64,000 nucleotides of DNA from Arctopsyche grandis (GCF_051622035.1 NC_135364.1:24668501-24732500); one strand, 5' to 3'. Counted from the first letter of the stretch, positions 1-11,672 are shown. A program made the numbers and translations. Notes: a model not told the origin generated them from the sequence alone.

Positions 1-224
1 TTATACCAGCGCGCAGACACGCATTGTGTTTTTAAACGAAACCGTTAATTATACACGAAGAATTTTCATCACAATAATGTGAAAATTTTAATATTCCCCC
101 CCATTTGAATAGCTTTAACGCGCTCATTTAGTACCATTGTTTACGAAACAAACATTACGACCGGCCACGGTTCGAATTTTGATTGCCGCGGTTTATTTTT
201 ATTTATTTTTATTTTTTCATTTAA
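1..224. other. unannotated AT-rich flank
   Basis: No gene or RNA is visible. The last 40 bases (about 185-224) are T-rich on the plus strand, which on the minus strand is the A-rich tail of the LINE that begins here. Confidence 0.5.
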
Positions 225-230
225 TTTACA

Positions 231-270
231 CCAAGAAGGCCTAACAGGTAAACCCAATGCACCTTCCTGG
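231..270 (-). other. 3'-terminal hairpin of LINE A
   Basis: Arms 231-239 (CCAAGAAGG) and 262-270 (CCTTCCTGG) pair over 9 bp with one mismatch. In element orientation the loop reads TGCATTGGGTTTACCTG then TTAGG. This is the reference member of the 3'-end hairpins found at several other places in the window. Confidence 0.7.
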
Positions 271-289
271 CCAAAGACAATTATATAAA

Positions 290-710
290 CATATATGTAT
301 ACCATCCATATATACACAAATTCTTACACGTATACACAAATACAGATACATACATTCATAAATATAAAAATACACATATATACATATACATACATACACA
401 CCTACATATATATATATACATACACACATACATATACATATATACATATACATACACACATATATATACATATATACACATACATACATATATACATATA
501 CATATACATATATATATATATATACACATATATATACATATACACACATATATATATATATATATACCCACACATATATACATACATATACATACATACA
601 CATATACATATACATATACACATACATTACATACATCCATAAACATACAAACATTATACATGCATATACACATAAACACATCAATACACATAAATAAAGA
701 TAAATTACTC

Positions 711-741
<31 letters not shown>

Positions 742-780
742 AATAAAAAATAGCATACATATATAAATATAGATAAAACC
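290..780. repeat. TATACA/TACATA microsatellite in the LINE A 3' UTR
   Basis: About 490 bp of alternating TA, TACA and TACATA units. All six frames stay open in places and give tyrosine/isoleucine/valine-rich pseudo-proteins; these are repeat artefacts. It lies between the reverse transcriptase stop and the 3' hairpin, so it was either carried in or expanded after insertion. Confidence 0.9.
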
Positions 781-850
781 AACATACATACACATTATGC
801 TAAATAATAACATTACAAAATGAAAACAACATGTGTAAATATGTATGTAG

Positions 851-2446
851 CTAGAAGTCATTTAAAATATGCTGCCTGACAGAACTGTATGATGAAGTAA
901 AAACATCAAGGCTCCCAGAAAGCAGGTTAAATAGTCGAATGGCTCTTGAAAGGGGTGAGTCATCAAGCACATTAGTCCTGGCCCGAATAGGTAGGAATAG
1001 AGTTCTGGAGCGAGATTCTCTCAGTTTCTCAGGTACTCTAAGTTTAAGATTACACAGAACTTCAGGAAGATGATATTCACCCCTTAGAATTTTTAGAAAA
1101 AGCTTACCAAGATGATTGTTTCTACGTGAAGCTAAGGAGTCAAAGCCCAAGGAGCCCATGACAAACTTACTAGGAAATAAGTAGGGATAGCGCCCAAACT
1201 CTCTCATGTAGAGATAGCGAAGAAATTTTCTTTGCACCCTCTCTAACATTAGCGTGTACCTTAAATGATTAGGACTCCATATGGCCGAACCAGATTCAAG
1301 CAAACTGCGCACCAATGTAGTATACAGTAAACGCGTCACTCTGGTGCTATTAAAGGCGCGTGAGTTTCTGATGACGAAGCCTAAAGTTTTTGTAGCCCTA
1401 TTGCACACATCTTGGATATGAGAATTAAAATTCCAGATATTTGAAAAAGTAATTCCCAAATCCTTGATATGTGTGTGACGGGCAAGAATAGAGCCATCAA
1501 TATTGTAACCAAATTCAATTGATGATCGAGATCTGGAAAAAGAGACAATGTGACACTTTTCAACGCTTATCGGAAGACAATTTGAGTGTGACCAAATAAC
1601 GAGTGAATCTAAATCGCTCTGTAGCAGTAGAGCATCGGAAGAAGATTCAACGCACCTAAAAAGTTTTAGATCATCTGCATATAATAAGAAGTTGCAGTTG
1701 TGGAATATTTCCCTAATATCATTAACAAATAAAATGAATAGTAAGGGGCCAAGATTAGAACCCTGTGGAACACCAGAGCAGGTTGGGTATTCAACAGAAG
1801 AATAAATTCCATATTTTACAAACTGACGTCGATCCTTGAGATAATTTGTGAATAACTGAGACAGACCATATGAGAAACCATAACCAATTAGTTTATTGAT
1901 AAGGATGGAGTGATTTACTTTGTCGAAAGCCTTTTCGAAATCCGTGTAAACAGTATCTGTTTGAATATTAGCATCCAAGGAACCTGTTACAAAACCAGAA
2001 AATGACAACAAATTTGTGGTCGTTGAACGTTGTGGACGAAATCCATGTTGCTGATCAATAATCATACTCTGGCAATGATTGAAAATATACCTATGAAGTA
2101 TAATTTCAAAAAGTTTTGCAGAAGAGGATATTATAGCAACCGGGCGATAGTTTCTAATGGAATACTTATCACCTTTTTTATGGATCGGAGTTACTTTCGA
2201 ACACTTCCATGATACAGGAAAAACTGAAGTCTTCAGCATTAGATTAAAAATAAAAATCAATGGAGGCGAGAGTCCAGGCTCACTACCCTTTAAAATGAAA
2301 TCTGGAATGAAATCTGGTCCAAAAGATTTAATATTTTTAATTTTACCAAAACCGTAGCGTAAATCAGATAAATGGAACTTGTCAACAGACAATAATGGAA
2401 ACATGGAGGAATCTAAACTAGGGGAAGTCATAACAATTAATGACAA
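851..2446 (-). CDS. reverse transcriptase of LINE A (partial, lacks endonuclease)
   Basis: Encodes 531 residues of a non-LTR retrotransposon polymerase, which copies the element RNA into the target site. Visible reverse transcriptase landmarks in order are G-P-D near residue 43, N-Y-R-P near 99, HGFRP near 134, YTDFEKAFD near 167 (first catalytic aspartate), SGVPQGSNLGPLLF near 224, and the catalytic YADD near 256. After the fingers, palm and thumb comes a C-terminal region with S-A-I-W-S-P and V-Q-R-K-F-L-R-Y-L, typical of the Jockey/CR1-like superfamily; the clade is not resolved. The frame is open throughout. The first codon of the open frame is TTG and an in-frame ATG lies five codons later, but neither is a native start: the element is 5'-truncated and the upstream apurinic-like endonuclease is missing. 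It is therefore a relic copy that could not transpose alone, although its catalytic residues look intact. Confidence 0.92.
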   Translation of the reverse strand: MSLIVMTSPSLDSSMFPLLSVDKFHLSDLRYGFGKIKNIKSFGPDFIPDFILKGSEPGLSPPLIFIFNLMLKTSVFPVSWKCSKVTPIHKKGDKYSIRNYRPVAIISSSAKLFEIILHRYIFNHCQSMIIDQQHGFRPQRSTTTNLLSFSGFVTGSLDANIQTDTVYTDFEKAFDKVNHSILINKLIGYGFSYGLSQLFTNYLKDRRQFVKYGIYSSVEYPTCSGVPQGSNLGPLLFILFVNDIREIFHNCNFLLYADDLKLFRCVESSSDALLLQSDLDSLVIWSHSNCLPISVEKCHIVSFSRSRSSIEFGYNIDGSILARHTHIKDLGITFSNIWNFNSHIQDVCNRATKTLGFVIRNSRAFNSTRVTRLLYTTLVRSLLESGSAIWSPNHLRYTLMLERVQRKFLRYLYMREFGRYPYLFPSKFVMGSLGFDSLASRRNNHLGKLFLKILRGEYHLPEVLCNLKLRVPEKLRESRSRTLFLPIRARTNVLDDSPLSRAIRLFNLLSGSLDVFTSSYSSVRQHILNDF

Positions 2447-3150
2447 TAATAATAATTAATGGAAGTTTAATTTGCGTATCCTTTCCCCCCCCCCCCTTTA
2501 CACAATTAGCCGAAAATAAAAAGAGCATAATCGTCCTTTGGCTATTTCCGTCGCGATAAGCGGTTCTCTCGGATATATAATAAATAATTCAATGCGTTTC
2601 GCGCGCATTCGGCCTTTGCGCATTCAAAGGCCGGCTCGTGATTTGATCGTTTAAATAAATAAAATATACTACGTTGTTGCTTTGGCACAATCGAGGCTAC
2701 GACGGCGTCACGTAGCGTCGTAGAGCCCCGAAACTTCTACGGTTCGGCGTAAATCGAATTCCGTAGCGCCAATATTCGGGGTCGATCAGACAGAAACTAC
2801 TGGTCCAGAATCGTACGGTCGCCCTCCTCGAGGGTTCGGGAAATTTCGCGTTCTGTTTATGCATTCCCACGTCTTGCGGAGGCTTTTCGGGAATAATTCT
2901 TGAGCGTAAATACTCGTATTAAATAATTCCTCAGCCGCCTCGGGTATTTATTATCCGGCCCCTAAATCTACGACACCTGCACGGTTGCCACACGTCTGAT
3001 TCCGCGTAAAGAGTAATAAACGTTGGCGTTAATGCCTCGTGTAAATAACTATACCTGTGTGTTTTGTGTTTTTGAGATACCTTAAACCTTATATATGCAT
3101 AGTGTAAATAAAGGAATTTTGCGCATAGTGTTGCTTTCTTTTTTACTCAC
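2447..3150. other. GC-raised non-repetitive block, candidate noncoding element
   Basis: From the poly-C tract at about 2485 to about 3050 the base composition rises well above the flanks, with many CpG. It contains TAATAAA/TTTATTA-type AT cores embedded in GC-richer sequence and no open frame above 60 codons. I see no repeat copy elsewhere in the window. It may be a conserved enhancer-type element; coding is unlikely. Confidence 0.35.
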
Positions 3151-4518
3151 AATGGGCTGTTCTACTATTTTCATTAAATTGTAACTTTGAAGACTCGCGC
3201 TGCCGTTTCAAGAATGTTGGAGATGTGTAATAGAATTTAGTACTATAAATTTTTCAGAATTTTACTAACAAAGCAAAACTTTGAAAATAACAATGAATTC
3301 GTTAACTATATCATCTTTTAACGTTTATTGTTCCATATTTAGGATCGTTATAAATTTAATAGTTAATATGTATGAGCTGTGCGAATCGGCTCGGCCTCGG
3401 GTACCAAAATCGTCAAAATTGAATGCGAATTTTTAATGAAAGTAAACATAATAAATGCAAATATATTTTTCAAAATGTTGACCATTTAGAAGTTCTTCTA
3501 TTAATAAATACCGGGTTGGTAACTTTTCAACTTGACATTGTACGTGACAGAGTAACGTGCGAGTGACTAAATTAGCGTACTTGATCTGAGTGCACTCGTA
3601 TCGTCTCAATCCACTATAAAACATTTATTTATAAAGAGTATTGAGTATTCTAGAAACCGCTGCAAAGGTATTAATTGAAAGTTATTTAAGATCTTCAATA
3701 CCTTAGAATAGACTGAATCTAATTTAGATTACCAATTATCAAGTCATATTAAATATATCTATTTATATGCGAAATTCTGAAATAATTTATGTATGAACTG
3801 AAAATTTTATTTATTTCATTTCCATAAAGCTTTTAAAAACTGAAATAAAACTTCTTGTTTATTATTTTCTTCATAAATCATAAAAAAGTTCAATGAAAAA
3901 TCACGCCTTTTAAGGGTAGAGATAAAAATGTTAGTCTTTATACTTTTTATACAATCCTAAAGGAAAACACACCTACATACATATAGTATGACGTTTTACA
4001 ACTCCTTATAACTTAATTGAATCCCAAAAAAAATAAATGATCACCTCTTTTATAAACATGTATATTTACATAATATATAATTTAAACAAGGGCTATGATA
4101 TATTTAAAAAAAAAATACGACTCCGTATATATTCATTAAATGTCATTATCGTATAATTGAAAACAATGTTTTATTTAATTATTCATTTATGAATAGTTAT
4201 ACTGAAATACATAAGATTTTTTACACTACTTGTTAAAAAGAATGGCCCTCCGATTGCCATTTTTATTTTACTTATATTATCAGTCTCATTCTTATACACC
4301 ATGCATTTCAAGATCATGAACTAAGATCTTGTCAATTGTTTGTATATTCTCTAATGTCAGAAATAAGAGAAAGATATCTCATATATGCATTCATTGGTTA
4401 TTGGTGCTTACAAACATTTAAAGTAAAAAAAATAACAACAAAAGTGCCAAATCAAATTTGGAATTGATTCCAACTCGGACTCTACAGCCCTGATTTACAC
4501 ATACCTATTGAATTTAAT
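3151..4518. other. AT-rich intronic sequence, nothing recognised
   Basis: Low-complexity AT-rich DNA with no long frame, no repeat family seen elsewhere in the window and no structural RNA that I can support. Confidence 0.5.
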
Positions 4519-4781
4519 TATAGCATAGAGATTTTGTGATTGTTGCTCGTCAACCACTGGTTTACTTGCACTGATAACTTCGACCTCTAAACAAGCCGTA
4601 TAGAACGACCAATAAGGTCTCGCGATCCATTGACCAATATATATATTAATATAAATATTCCGTGGCTTTGTTCCGTGATTCATTCAGAGCTAGCTGGTGG
4701 ACAGATCAACAACAATAAACTACCTCTAATACTGCGTTTTTTACTCATTTTTCGGAAACACTTCTTCAAATCCACGCTACA
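4519..4781 (+). mobile_element. solo LTR, diverged copy
   Basis: About 263 bp matching the better-preserved LTR at 29779-30066 along its length: both carry GCTCGTCAACCACTGGTT, a TATA-like block in the middle, GATTCATTC, a GATCAACAAC or GATGAACAAC box followed by AATAAA-like sequence (here 4714-4719), and end in CGCTACA or TGCTACA. The first bases are decayed and no target duplication survives. No internal retroviral-type genes are present on either side, so this is a solo LTR left by recombination. Confidence 0.8.
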
Positions 4782-5330
4782 ATATCATTATTATTATGGC
4801 AATCGAAAGCTTTTATGTATCACAGTTTTAAATTTAGTACCGGCAAATTTCTAATACAATTTCACATTACCCTAAAAGTTTCCATATAAAAAGTCTTATT
4901 GTTATTTCAAACAAAGCCTAAATCAAGCAATCAGAATGACCTAAAAACACCACCCCAAAACGGACACCGCATATTCAATGTTAACAGCAACCATCAAACG
5001 TCTGATCTCAACCTAGCTGGGATGAGAATCAGGGGAAATCCGTGTCGTTTAGGGTAGTCGCCAACGTCCTCAAATTTAATATTCCCGCAGTGAGGTTTAC
5101 ACGTGGCCGTAATGGTGTGACTCGTCCATTACGTGTTGCAGCAGTCACGTGTCACCGCTTTTCCAACTGTGCCCCTTGTCAGTCATACAATGTTCCACAA
5201 CTGTGTACGCACACCCATTCACCTGCCGAATTAACGACATTTGACGACGAGATTAAGGGGAGGCTAGGGTTTTATTTGCGTGTGTTTTGACACCCCCACG
5301 AGGGTCGTTTCTTAATTTAAAGCTCGGCTT
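4782..5330. other. AT-rich then GC-raised segment (4930-5290)
   Basis: The interval 4930-5290 is less AT-rich. An 82-codon frame at 5042-5290 (+) is open but has no recognisable domain and reads as chance. Nothing else is seen. Confidence 0.35.
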
Positions 5331-6810
5331 GAATTAATTTATGTAATTTTAGGTGAAATGCTGATTGAATGCATTACTATTGAATGCTGGGTGGGTTTGA
5401 GAAATGCGTGTTGTTATTTATGATTTAATAATCCAGGTTATTATGATCATATTAACTCGGAAGTGAGTTTCAAAATATACATGTGAATTATTAGCAGTGA
5501 AACTTCAGAATTGTATGTATGTATTTATATATGTAGCAGAGAATATCTTACAGTGCCACTTCCTACTATGGTTTGTTGGCTCGAATTGTGAATGCAATAA
5601 TATTGTGATAAGGATAAGAAACTAATGTATGTTATATTATATTTATAATATGTATATTAGAAGTATCAAAATAATAGTCAATTCTTTGACAAACTTAGAT
5701 TCTCATTATCAATCTTAGATAATGATTAACAAAAAAAAGGTTATTATATTTACATATATGTATGTATACCAAGCTTTTCATTGAAATCATGGTTTGAATT
5801 ACTTTATGTAAATTTAGGTGAAATGCTGATTGAATGCATTACTATTGAATGCTGGGACGGTTCGAGAAATGTGTGTAGTTATTTATGATTTAATAATCCA
5901 GGTTATTGTGATCATATTAACCCGGAAGTGAGTTTCAATATATATGTATACATGTGAACAATTAGTAGTGAAATTTCATAATTATATGTATGTATATAGC
6001 AGAGAATATCTTGCACTGTTACTTCCTACTAAAATATGTTGGATAGAATTGTGAATGCATTAATATTGTGATAAGGATAAGAAACTAATGTATGTTTATA
6101 TATTTATTTACATTTAAAGTCTCAAAATAATAGTCAATTCTTTGACAAACTTAGATTCTCATTATCAATCTATGATAATCATTAACAAATTTAAAGGTTA
6201 TTATATTAATATATATACCAAGCTCTTCATTTAATTCTTGGTTTGAATTAATTTATGTAAATTTAGGTGAAATGCTGATTGAATGCTATTGGATGCTGGG
6301 TGGGTTTGAGAAATGCGTGCATTTACGTATGATTTAATAATCCAGGTTATTATGATCATATTAACTCGAAAGTGAGTTTCAAAATATGCATGTGTATTAT
6401 TAGTGGTTGTAACTTCAGAATTGTATATATAAATACATATATGTAGCAGATAATATCTTACAGTGCCATTTCCTACTGATTTGTGGGTTTGAGAAATGTG
6501 TGCAGTTATTTATAATATAATAATCCAGGTTATTATAATCATATTAATCCGGAAGTGTGATTCAAAATATATATGTGTATAATTAGTAGTGAAATCTCGG
6601 AATTGGTTGTATATTATACATATGTACATACGTATGTAGCAGAGAATATCTTGCAGTGTTATTTCCTACTAAGATCTGTTAAATCGAATTTTAAATGCAA
6701 TAATGTTGTGATTAGACAAACTAACCTACACATGTTATATGTATATTTATTAACATAAGAAGTCTTAAAGGAATCTTCAATTCTTTAATAATCGAAGATT
6801 CTTTGACAAT
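5331..6810 (+). repeat. tandem array of about 450-465 bp units, about 3.3 copies
   Basis: Units start at 5331, 5796 and 6245 with GAATTAATTTATGTAA or GAATTACTTTATGTAA. Each continues with GGTGAAATGCTGATTGAATG, a TGATTTAATAATCCAGG block, AGCAGAGAATATCTT and CAATTCTTTGACAAAC. The third unit is cut short near 6480 and runs directly into a fourth that starts inside the unit (GTGGGTTTGAGAAATG at 6483) and fades near 6810. Units are highly similar to each other but differ in internal microsatellite length. No frame is conserved, so this is a satellite-like expansion rather than a gene. Confidence 0.9.
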
Positions 6811-6816
6811 CTGAAA

Positions 6817-6975
6817 GTGGTGGAAGTCAAATTTTCAGTTCCAAAAACAGTATTTCTGTTTGACTTAATTCACAAATTGCTATCAATTTCAATTTAATAT
6901 GTCCAGAATTTTAAAATATTGTTAAATGTTAAATATTATATTACATGTTTTCCGAAATATTTCTCAAAATCAACA
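6817..6975 (+). repeat. dispersed repeat X, copy 1
   Basis: Shares GAAAGTGGTG, AATTCACAAATTGCTATCA, ATATGTCCAGAAT and CGAAATATTTCTC with the inverted copy at 56865-57063, in the same order. Family identity unknown; it looks like an old interspersed element. Confidence 0.7.
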
Positions 6976-9114
6976 AAAGTGGACTTTTGTCACTTACAAA
7001 TACAACGGCAAAAATGCATATATAAATATACATATACCAAGCTTTACATTTTGTGAGAATACTTTTTTCGTGTTGAAAGCAGAAATTTTTATTTCACAGT
7101 TCCCTTGATATTTTATTTTAACTACTGTTATTTCTTTTAAATTTGTCTTATTTTAAACTGTATTATTCTAAATAAATTAATGTCAAAGGAAATAAAAAGC
7201 TCCATGAAGCAAAACTATTCGCAGTTTGAAAGATGTTGACCTTCAGATACTTTTTAAATATACATATGTATTATACAAACATATATTTGAACATGATGTT
7301 AATATATGTATATGTAATGTAAAATGACCTTGAATGTGTCATCGATAGTTTGCATATTGTATTACAATTCCAATTTTCCGGGCAAAGAATGAAATGTTGC
7401 ACAATGCCCGTCGACTTATAGTAGATTTACAATACACAAACCACTGAATTTAAAATTTACAATTCAAAACAAGATTTACGCTAGTCTTTTATCTGCTACC
7501 AAGAATGTGGTAACTTCAGCTGAAAACGTGTTTCAGCGAGTTTGCATACAGGATTCGCTTCGCCGACTGCAAGGCAATTATGCGAGCTACCGCCAAACTG
7601 GTGACGTATCATAAATTTTAACATCCGCAGACATTTCGACTTTGATAGCCACTTCAATTTCTACATATGTATGTACGTATGCTAGAACATTACAAATGAA
7701 CGTAGTTATACAAAATGGACCTAACCCACATGGCAAAATTGAATCGCAGTAAGCAACGATATACTGTTTTCTTCCGTGGAATTTTAAGTGTTAGACTTGA
7801 AAGTGTACAAAAAATATTTAGGAATTTGGAGATGTCAAAAAGGAGTCAAATTACGTCAGAATTTCAAATTAGTTTTCGTTAAGATGTAAATTTAAACATA
7901 AATTAATTTTAGATGTAAACAAAAAACGCCAATTGGTGTACAAATCTACAATTCCAATTTAGCCAGTCGAGTGAGTAAGAAAAGGATTACTGTATGATAC
8001 GTTAACTCGTACAATTTTATTTATTTAAAATATTATTTTTTTGCTACTAATATATTTATTTTTATATAGACCATATCATTATTTTCCAAAATAAAATTTA
8101 ATATTACTATCAATTCATTTAATTATGAATCATCAATTCATTTTATCTGTTATATATTTCAATACTAGTTTACATGCTAAATTTAAAATGTGTAATATAA
8201 TAATAATAGAAAACAGGTTTCATAGTTATATAAATATATTTATATTTATATGGACTCAAAGGTTCGTTAATGAATTTAGAAAATTACAAGGCAATAAGAA
8301 AAAGGCAAGTAGAAAATTTGTAAAAATGTTAAGGAAGAAAAAAAAAATTAATGAAAATACATAAAAGTAATAATAAAAAAAAAGATATAGAGTAAATTAA
8401 CCGAAAAAGTACAATCCAATAACCCGATAATTTTAGAATCTGAGAATAAGACCACCCAGCTGAGTGTTTTAATTAATCACAAAACAATTTTTAGTGGTTA
8501 TTTATAATTCTGTCAACTTCGATTAGATCACGTTTTATTCTTCTCGTCTCCAATATGGATAGATTCATTTTTTTCAACTACGAAAAGCATTTGCTTGAAT
8601 CTCTTATTTGAATACTTTCGATACATATAACATCCTTTTTAAAATATGAGCATAAACAGTTTTGTCTACTTGTCCGATTTTATACAAGATAGATTTTATA
8701 CAAGTAAATAAGGATAGGTTTGTCGATGATATTTCTGATTTTTAAATGCTTTTTATTATTACTAAATTATGTTCACAATGTATCTTATATCTATTTTAAT
8801 AGCCACTGGATCAACTGATCATTTCCTATTTTACAATTTTAATTTAATTTTGTTAGTAATCATAGTATTATATTATTCTAATGTTAATGTAAAGCATAAT
8901 AGGAAAAAGAGCTCAAAAACCTATTTAATAAAATACGTCATGATATCATGATATGGAATACAAGAAAGATGATATCATATATCATGATATGGAATACAAG
9001 ACAGCTTATATAAATATAATCGAAACGGAACAAAAAACATTATGGTTTTTTTTACTAAAAATGAAAGAATAAATATTTTCGAAAAATAAAGATTAAAAAC
9101 GTTACTGACCAAAT
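6976..9114. other. AT-rich intronic sequence
   Basis: No gene recognised. At 8942-9005 there is a short direct duplication built on CATGATATCATGATATGGAA. At 7025-7060 there is a trace of the preceding tandem unit's end (ATACCAAGCTTT). The 79-codon frame at 8125-8364 is lysine/asparagine-rich and looks like AT-bias chance. Confidence 0.45.
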
Positions 9115-10539
9115 TAAAAATGGCAGACATACGAGCTTTCCGTTGATTAAGGATGTTTCGACACAGTACAAAAGTCCAATTTGTCAGAGCGCCCGCTCAC
9201 CAACACATGTACGCATACGCATTTCCACGGCATTATGTGTCAAAGCGATTTTTCCGCGCTAAAAAGAAAATTCTTTCACAGTTAAGGCGATTGTTCCCGT
9301 CGTAAAAAGAAAATGGTCGCGCCGTGAAACACTTCACGATCGTGATATTTGCGTGATTTATTCGACACTCGCATTCCTCTTGTTCTTCCCTCATACTGCA
9401 CGCTTGCCCCTTTCCTTTACACACACACACACACTTTTTACATCCCCTCACCGTCCCTCTTTACTCTCCCGTGATGTAAGCAATAAGAGAAATATATGTG
9501 TCGCTGTCAAACAAACGGCTCGGGTATGCATAAAATATACACACGCCGCAAATATAAAATTCAGATCAAAATGCCGCATTTTCGGAGCACCGGTCGAGCA
9601 ACGGAAAAGGAGACAATGATAAAGCATCCCTGTTACGCTGGAAGTTCACACATCCGTAAAAAAGGCCGTAAATTTTAAGACGGCGCCCTCAGGTACTGCG
9701 GAAGGTACCGAGGGGTGTGAGAGAGCGGCGGGGATGGTATCTTTTTTTTTTTTGTTTTATACGAGTGAACTTCCTCTGGTGAGGTGGTGAAGCACCACAT
9801 TTTATATCATCGTCAACTGACACGTCTGCTTAAAAATACAAAGGATATCCGAATTAATTTTGAATGTGCCGTTGCAGCGGCAAAAGTGTCTGTACTCGCG
9901 AAAAGTGTTGAAACTTTTGCTTATCATCGTTTCGCGCGATGCTAAAGTTTCGTTATGCTCGCTGCGAATTGGGTATGCAGTTTTATGCGTTGCGATGCTG
10001 ACAAGTTATGGTGATTATGAGTTTAATTAAAAATTGTTAAATTTTGTAAGCAGTCGAGCCGAGTCGCGAAATGACCTTATTTTAGTCTGACATATTCATG
10101 CAAGTTGGAATATATACTTTAGTTTATTATGTATTTAAAGGAAGTTGACTACATAATATGCTGCTTTAAATCCGTCACAATTGAATTAGTGTATCGCTGG
10201 GTTTTATTTTATACCGTCTCGGAGTTTCTAGTCATTTTCTTCATATACATAAATAACTTTAGAATATTAATTTATCTTTTACCAACTATTCCAACATCCA
10301 TAAAATATCTCTCTCAATATATCCTGCAAGTGAAGGGTTTAATTAAGTCAAATTTTCAATTGATTGACCTATTATATCACAAGACAAAAAATAAAGGTTT
10401 GTTTTTAGATACTTTGCAGACTTAAAAAAAATTCAAGCACGCACATTCATTCCTAAGGTACGCAGTCCCAAAAATCACCCCCTGGGGTATTTTCACTGAT
10501 ATTTTAGCCTTGTATTGTTATAGGCTTGACATTGATCGA
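9115..10539. other. GC-raised block (about 9115-10080) and AT-rich sequence
   Basis: A less AT-rich block with many CpG, a CA/TC microsatellite at 9418-9440 and a T run at 9740. Frames at 9353-9619 and 9496-9678 overlap on the same strand in different phases and have no domain signature. Candidate noncoding element. From 10080 to 10539 the sequence is AT-rich with a 98-codon frame (10129-10425) I cannot relate to any family. Confidence 0.35.
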
Positions 10540-11010
10540 TAACTGTATGACTTTTGGGTCTTGATGTCCCTAATAATTATGTGAGTGATCATCATGACAT
10601 CATCATTTGTTAGTTTTAACTCCTGCTCGCAAAGTTCTTTATCGAATGGCTTATATTCCGAGACCTATTCGATTTCTTAGTGAAATTGTTTGCTGCTGAG
10701 TTTGATTGTAATATTTTCCACCTCAGGGAATGTAGGTTATCGGATACTTTTGAGATATCGGAGACCCTATTTGACTGATAGCCTGAGCTCATCATTATTT
10801 TCATAATTGAATGTGATATATGAGTAGAATTTTGATCTTCTCTCTTCCATTTGGAACTTGCAGGGATGTTTTGTATTTGCAGCTGGTTCTCATATATTGA
10901 TGCTGGCTATAAGCGCAAAGCAATCCCTACTTTGTATTTCATTATTTGATATTTTTACTTCATCTGCTATTGATATTTTTATGATTATTTGTAACTAAAA
11001 ACTAAAGAAA
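10540..11010 (+). mobile_element. LINE B 3' fragment, plus orientation
   Basis: Nucleotide similarity to LINE B at 40340-41657 through the C-terminal coding end (CCTAATAATTATGTG, TTCTTTATCGAATGGC, ATTCGATTTCTTAGTGAAAT, TTTCCACCTCAGGGAATG) and into the 3' UTR (CTCTCTTCCATTTGG). Frames are broken. It lies head-on to the minus-strand copy at 11230-11571, giving an inverted pair. Confidence 0.8.
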
Positions 11011-11229
11011 TTAGAAACATATGTATGTATATACATAAACAAAACATTTAACATAATCATAAAAATAATAAGCTATATATGTATGTAATAGCGGATAATA
11101 AAAACAAATTATAAAAAAACAACAAAGAAGGGAATGTCTTATAAAAGAAAATAGAGAAAGAAAACTAAATATAAACATATGTACATATATACACAGTCAA
11201 AATTACATTTATACATAATCAAAAAAAAA
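11011..11229. other. spacer between inverted LINE B fragments
   Basis: A-rich sequence, probably the decayed 3' UTRs and tails of the two flanking fragments; GGAATGTCTT occurs here (11136) and again at 11291. Confidence 0.4.
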
Positions 11230-11571
11230 CCCAATAGCAATTAATAATAGCAGATAACGTAAAAATATCAAATATAAAATATAACATAAGGAATGTCTTG
11301 CACCTACAGCCAGTTCAATAAATAAGAACCAACTGCAAATACAAATCACCTCTGTGAGGCCCAAATGGAAGAGAGTAAATCGAAATTCCACTCATAAATG
11401 ACAATCAATCATGAAAGCAATGATGAGCGCAGACTACCAGACAAATGGGTTAGAATAATATCCGACATTTACGCTCACTAAGTTTATTCATTCATCCAAG
11501 CCATTCGAAAAAGAACTGTACGAGCAGGAGGTACAACCATCAAATGATGATGATGTCTACCACTATGTGTT
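11230..11571 (-). mobile_element. LINE B 3' fragment, minus orientation
   Basis: Closely matches 40730-41000: GAGGCCCAAATGGAAGAGAG, then GATGAGCGCAGACTACCAGA, ATATCCGACATTTACGCTC and AAAAAGAACTGTACGAGCAG, the minus-strand coding for the extreme C terminus of the LINE B polymerase and its 3' UTR. About 40 bp present at 40850-40900 are missing or replaced here (near 11480), so it is an internally deleted dead copy. Confidence 0.85.
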
Positions 11572-11660
11572 TTAATTCGATGTCCAGAATCTCGGAAAAG
11601 CAGAATGAACGTATTACAGGCCACCAGTATTTTTAAATATTTTTTACCGCAAAAAAAACA
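11572..11660 (+). repeat. dispersed repeat X, partial copy
   Basis: TCGATGTCCAGAATCTCGGA, GCAGAATGAACGTATTAC and CAGTATTTTTAAATATTTTT match the inverted copy at 56865-57063. It starts exactly where the LINE B fragment stops. Confidence 0.7.
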
Positions 11661-11672
11661 ACTTTTTTCACT

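Larger units (their letters stand above)
225..2446 (-). mobile_element. LINE A, 5'-truncated non-LTR retrotransposon
   Basis: A minus-strand non-LTR element. In its own orientation it runs from a truncation point near 2446, through the reverse transcriptase reading frame, a 3' UTR largely made of TATACA-type microsatellite, a terminal hairpin at 231-270 and an A-rich tail (about 185-230). The endonuclease domain and any ORF1 are absent, which fits incomplete reverse transcription at insertion. Just beyond the truncation lies an ATT-rich stretch (2447-2460); I could not find matching target-site duplications. The absence of stops over 531 codons suggests a fairly recent insertion. Copies of its 3' end recur at 43256 and 30562 (-) and at 44670 and 61285 (+). 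Confidence 0.85.

Noticed and set aside
241..793. Tyr/Ile/Val-rich open frames of up to 147 codons on both strands
   Set aside because: They are translations of a TATACA microsatellite in several frames; the composition is dictated by the repeat.
5331..6810. Cluster of snoRNA genes in the tandem units
   Set aside because: CTGA-like words occur but no matching C boxes at proper spacing or terminal stems.
5331..6810. CRISPR array
   Set aside because: Units are about 450 bp, not short repeats with unique spacers, and the DNA is eukaryotic.
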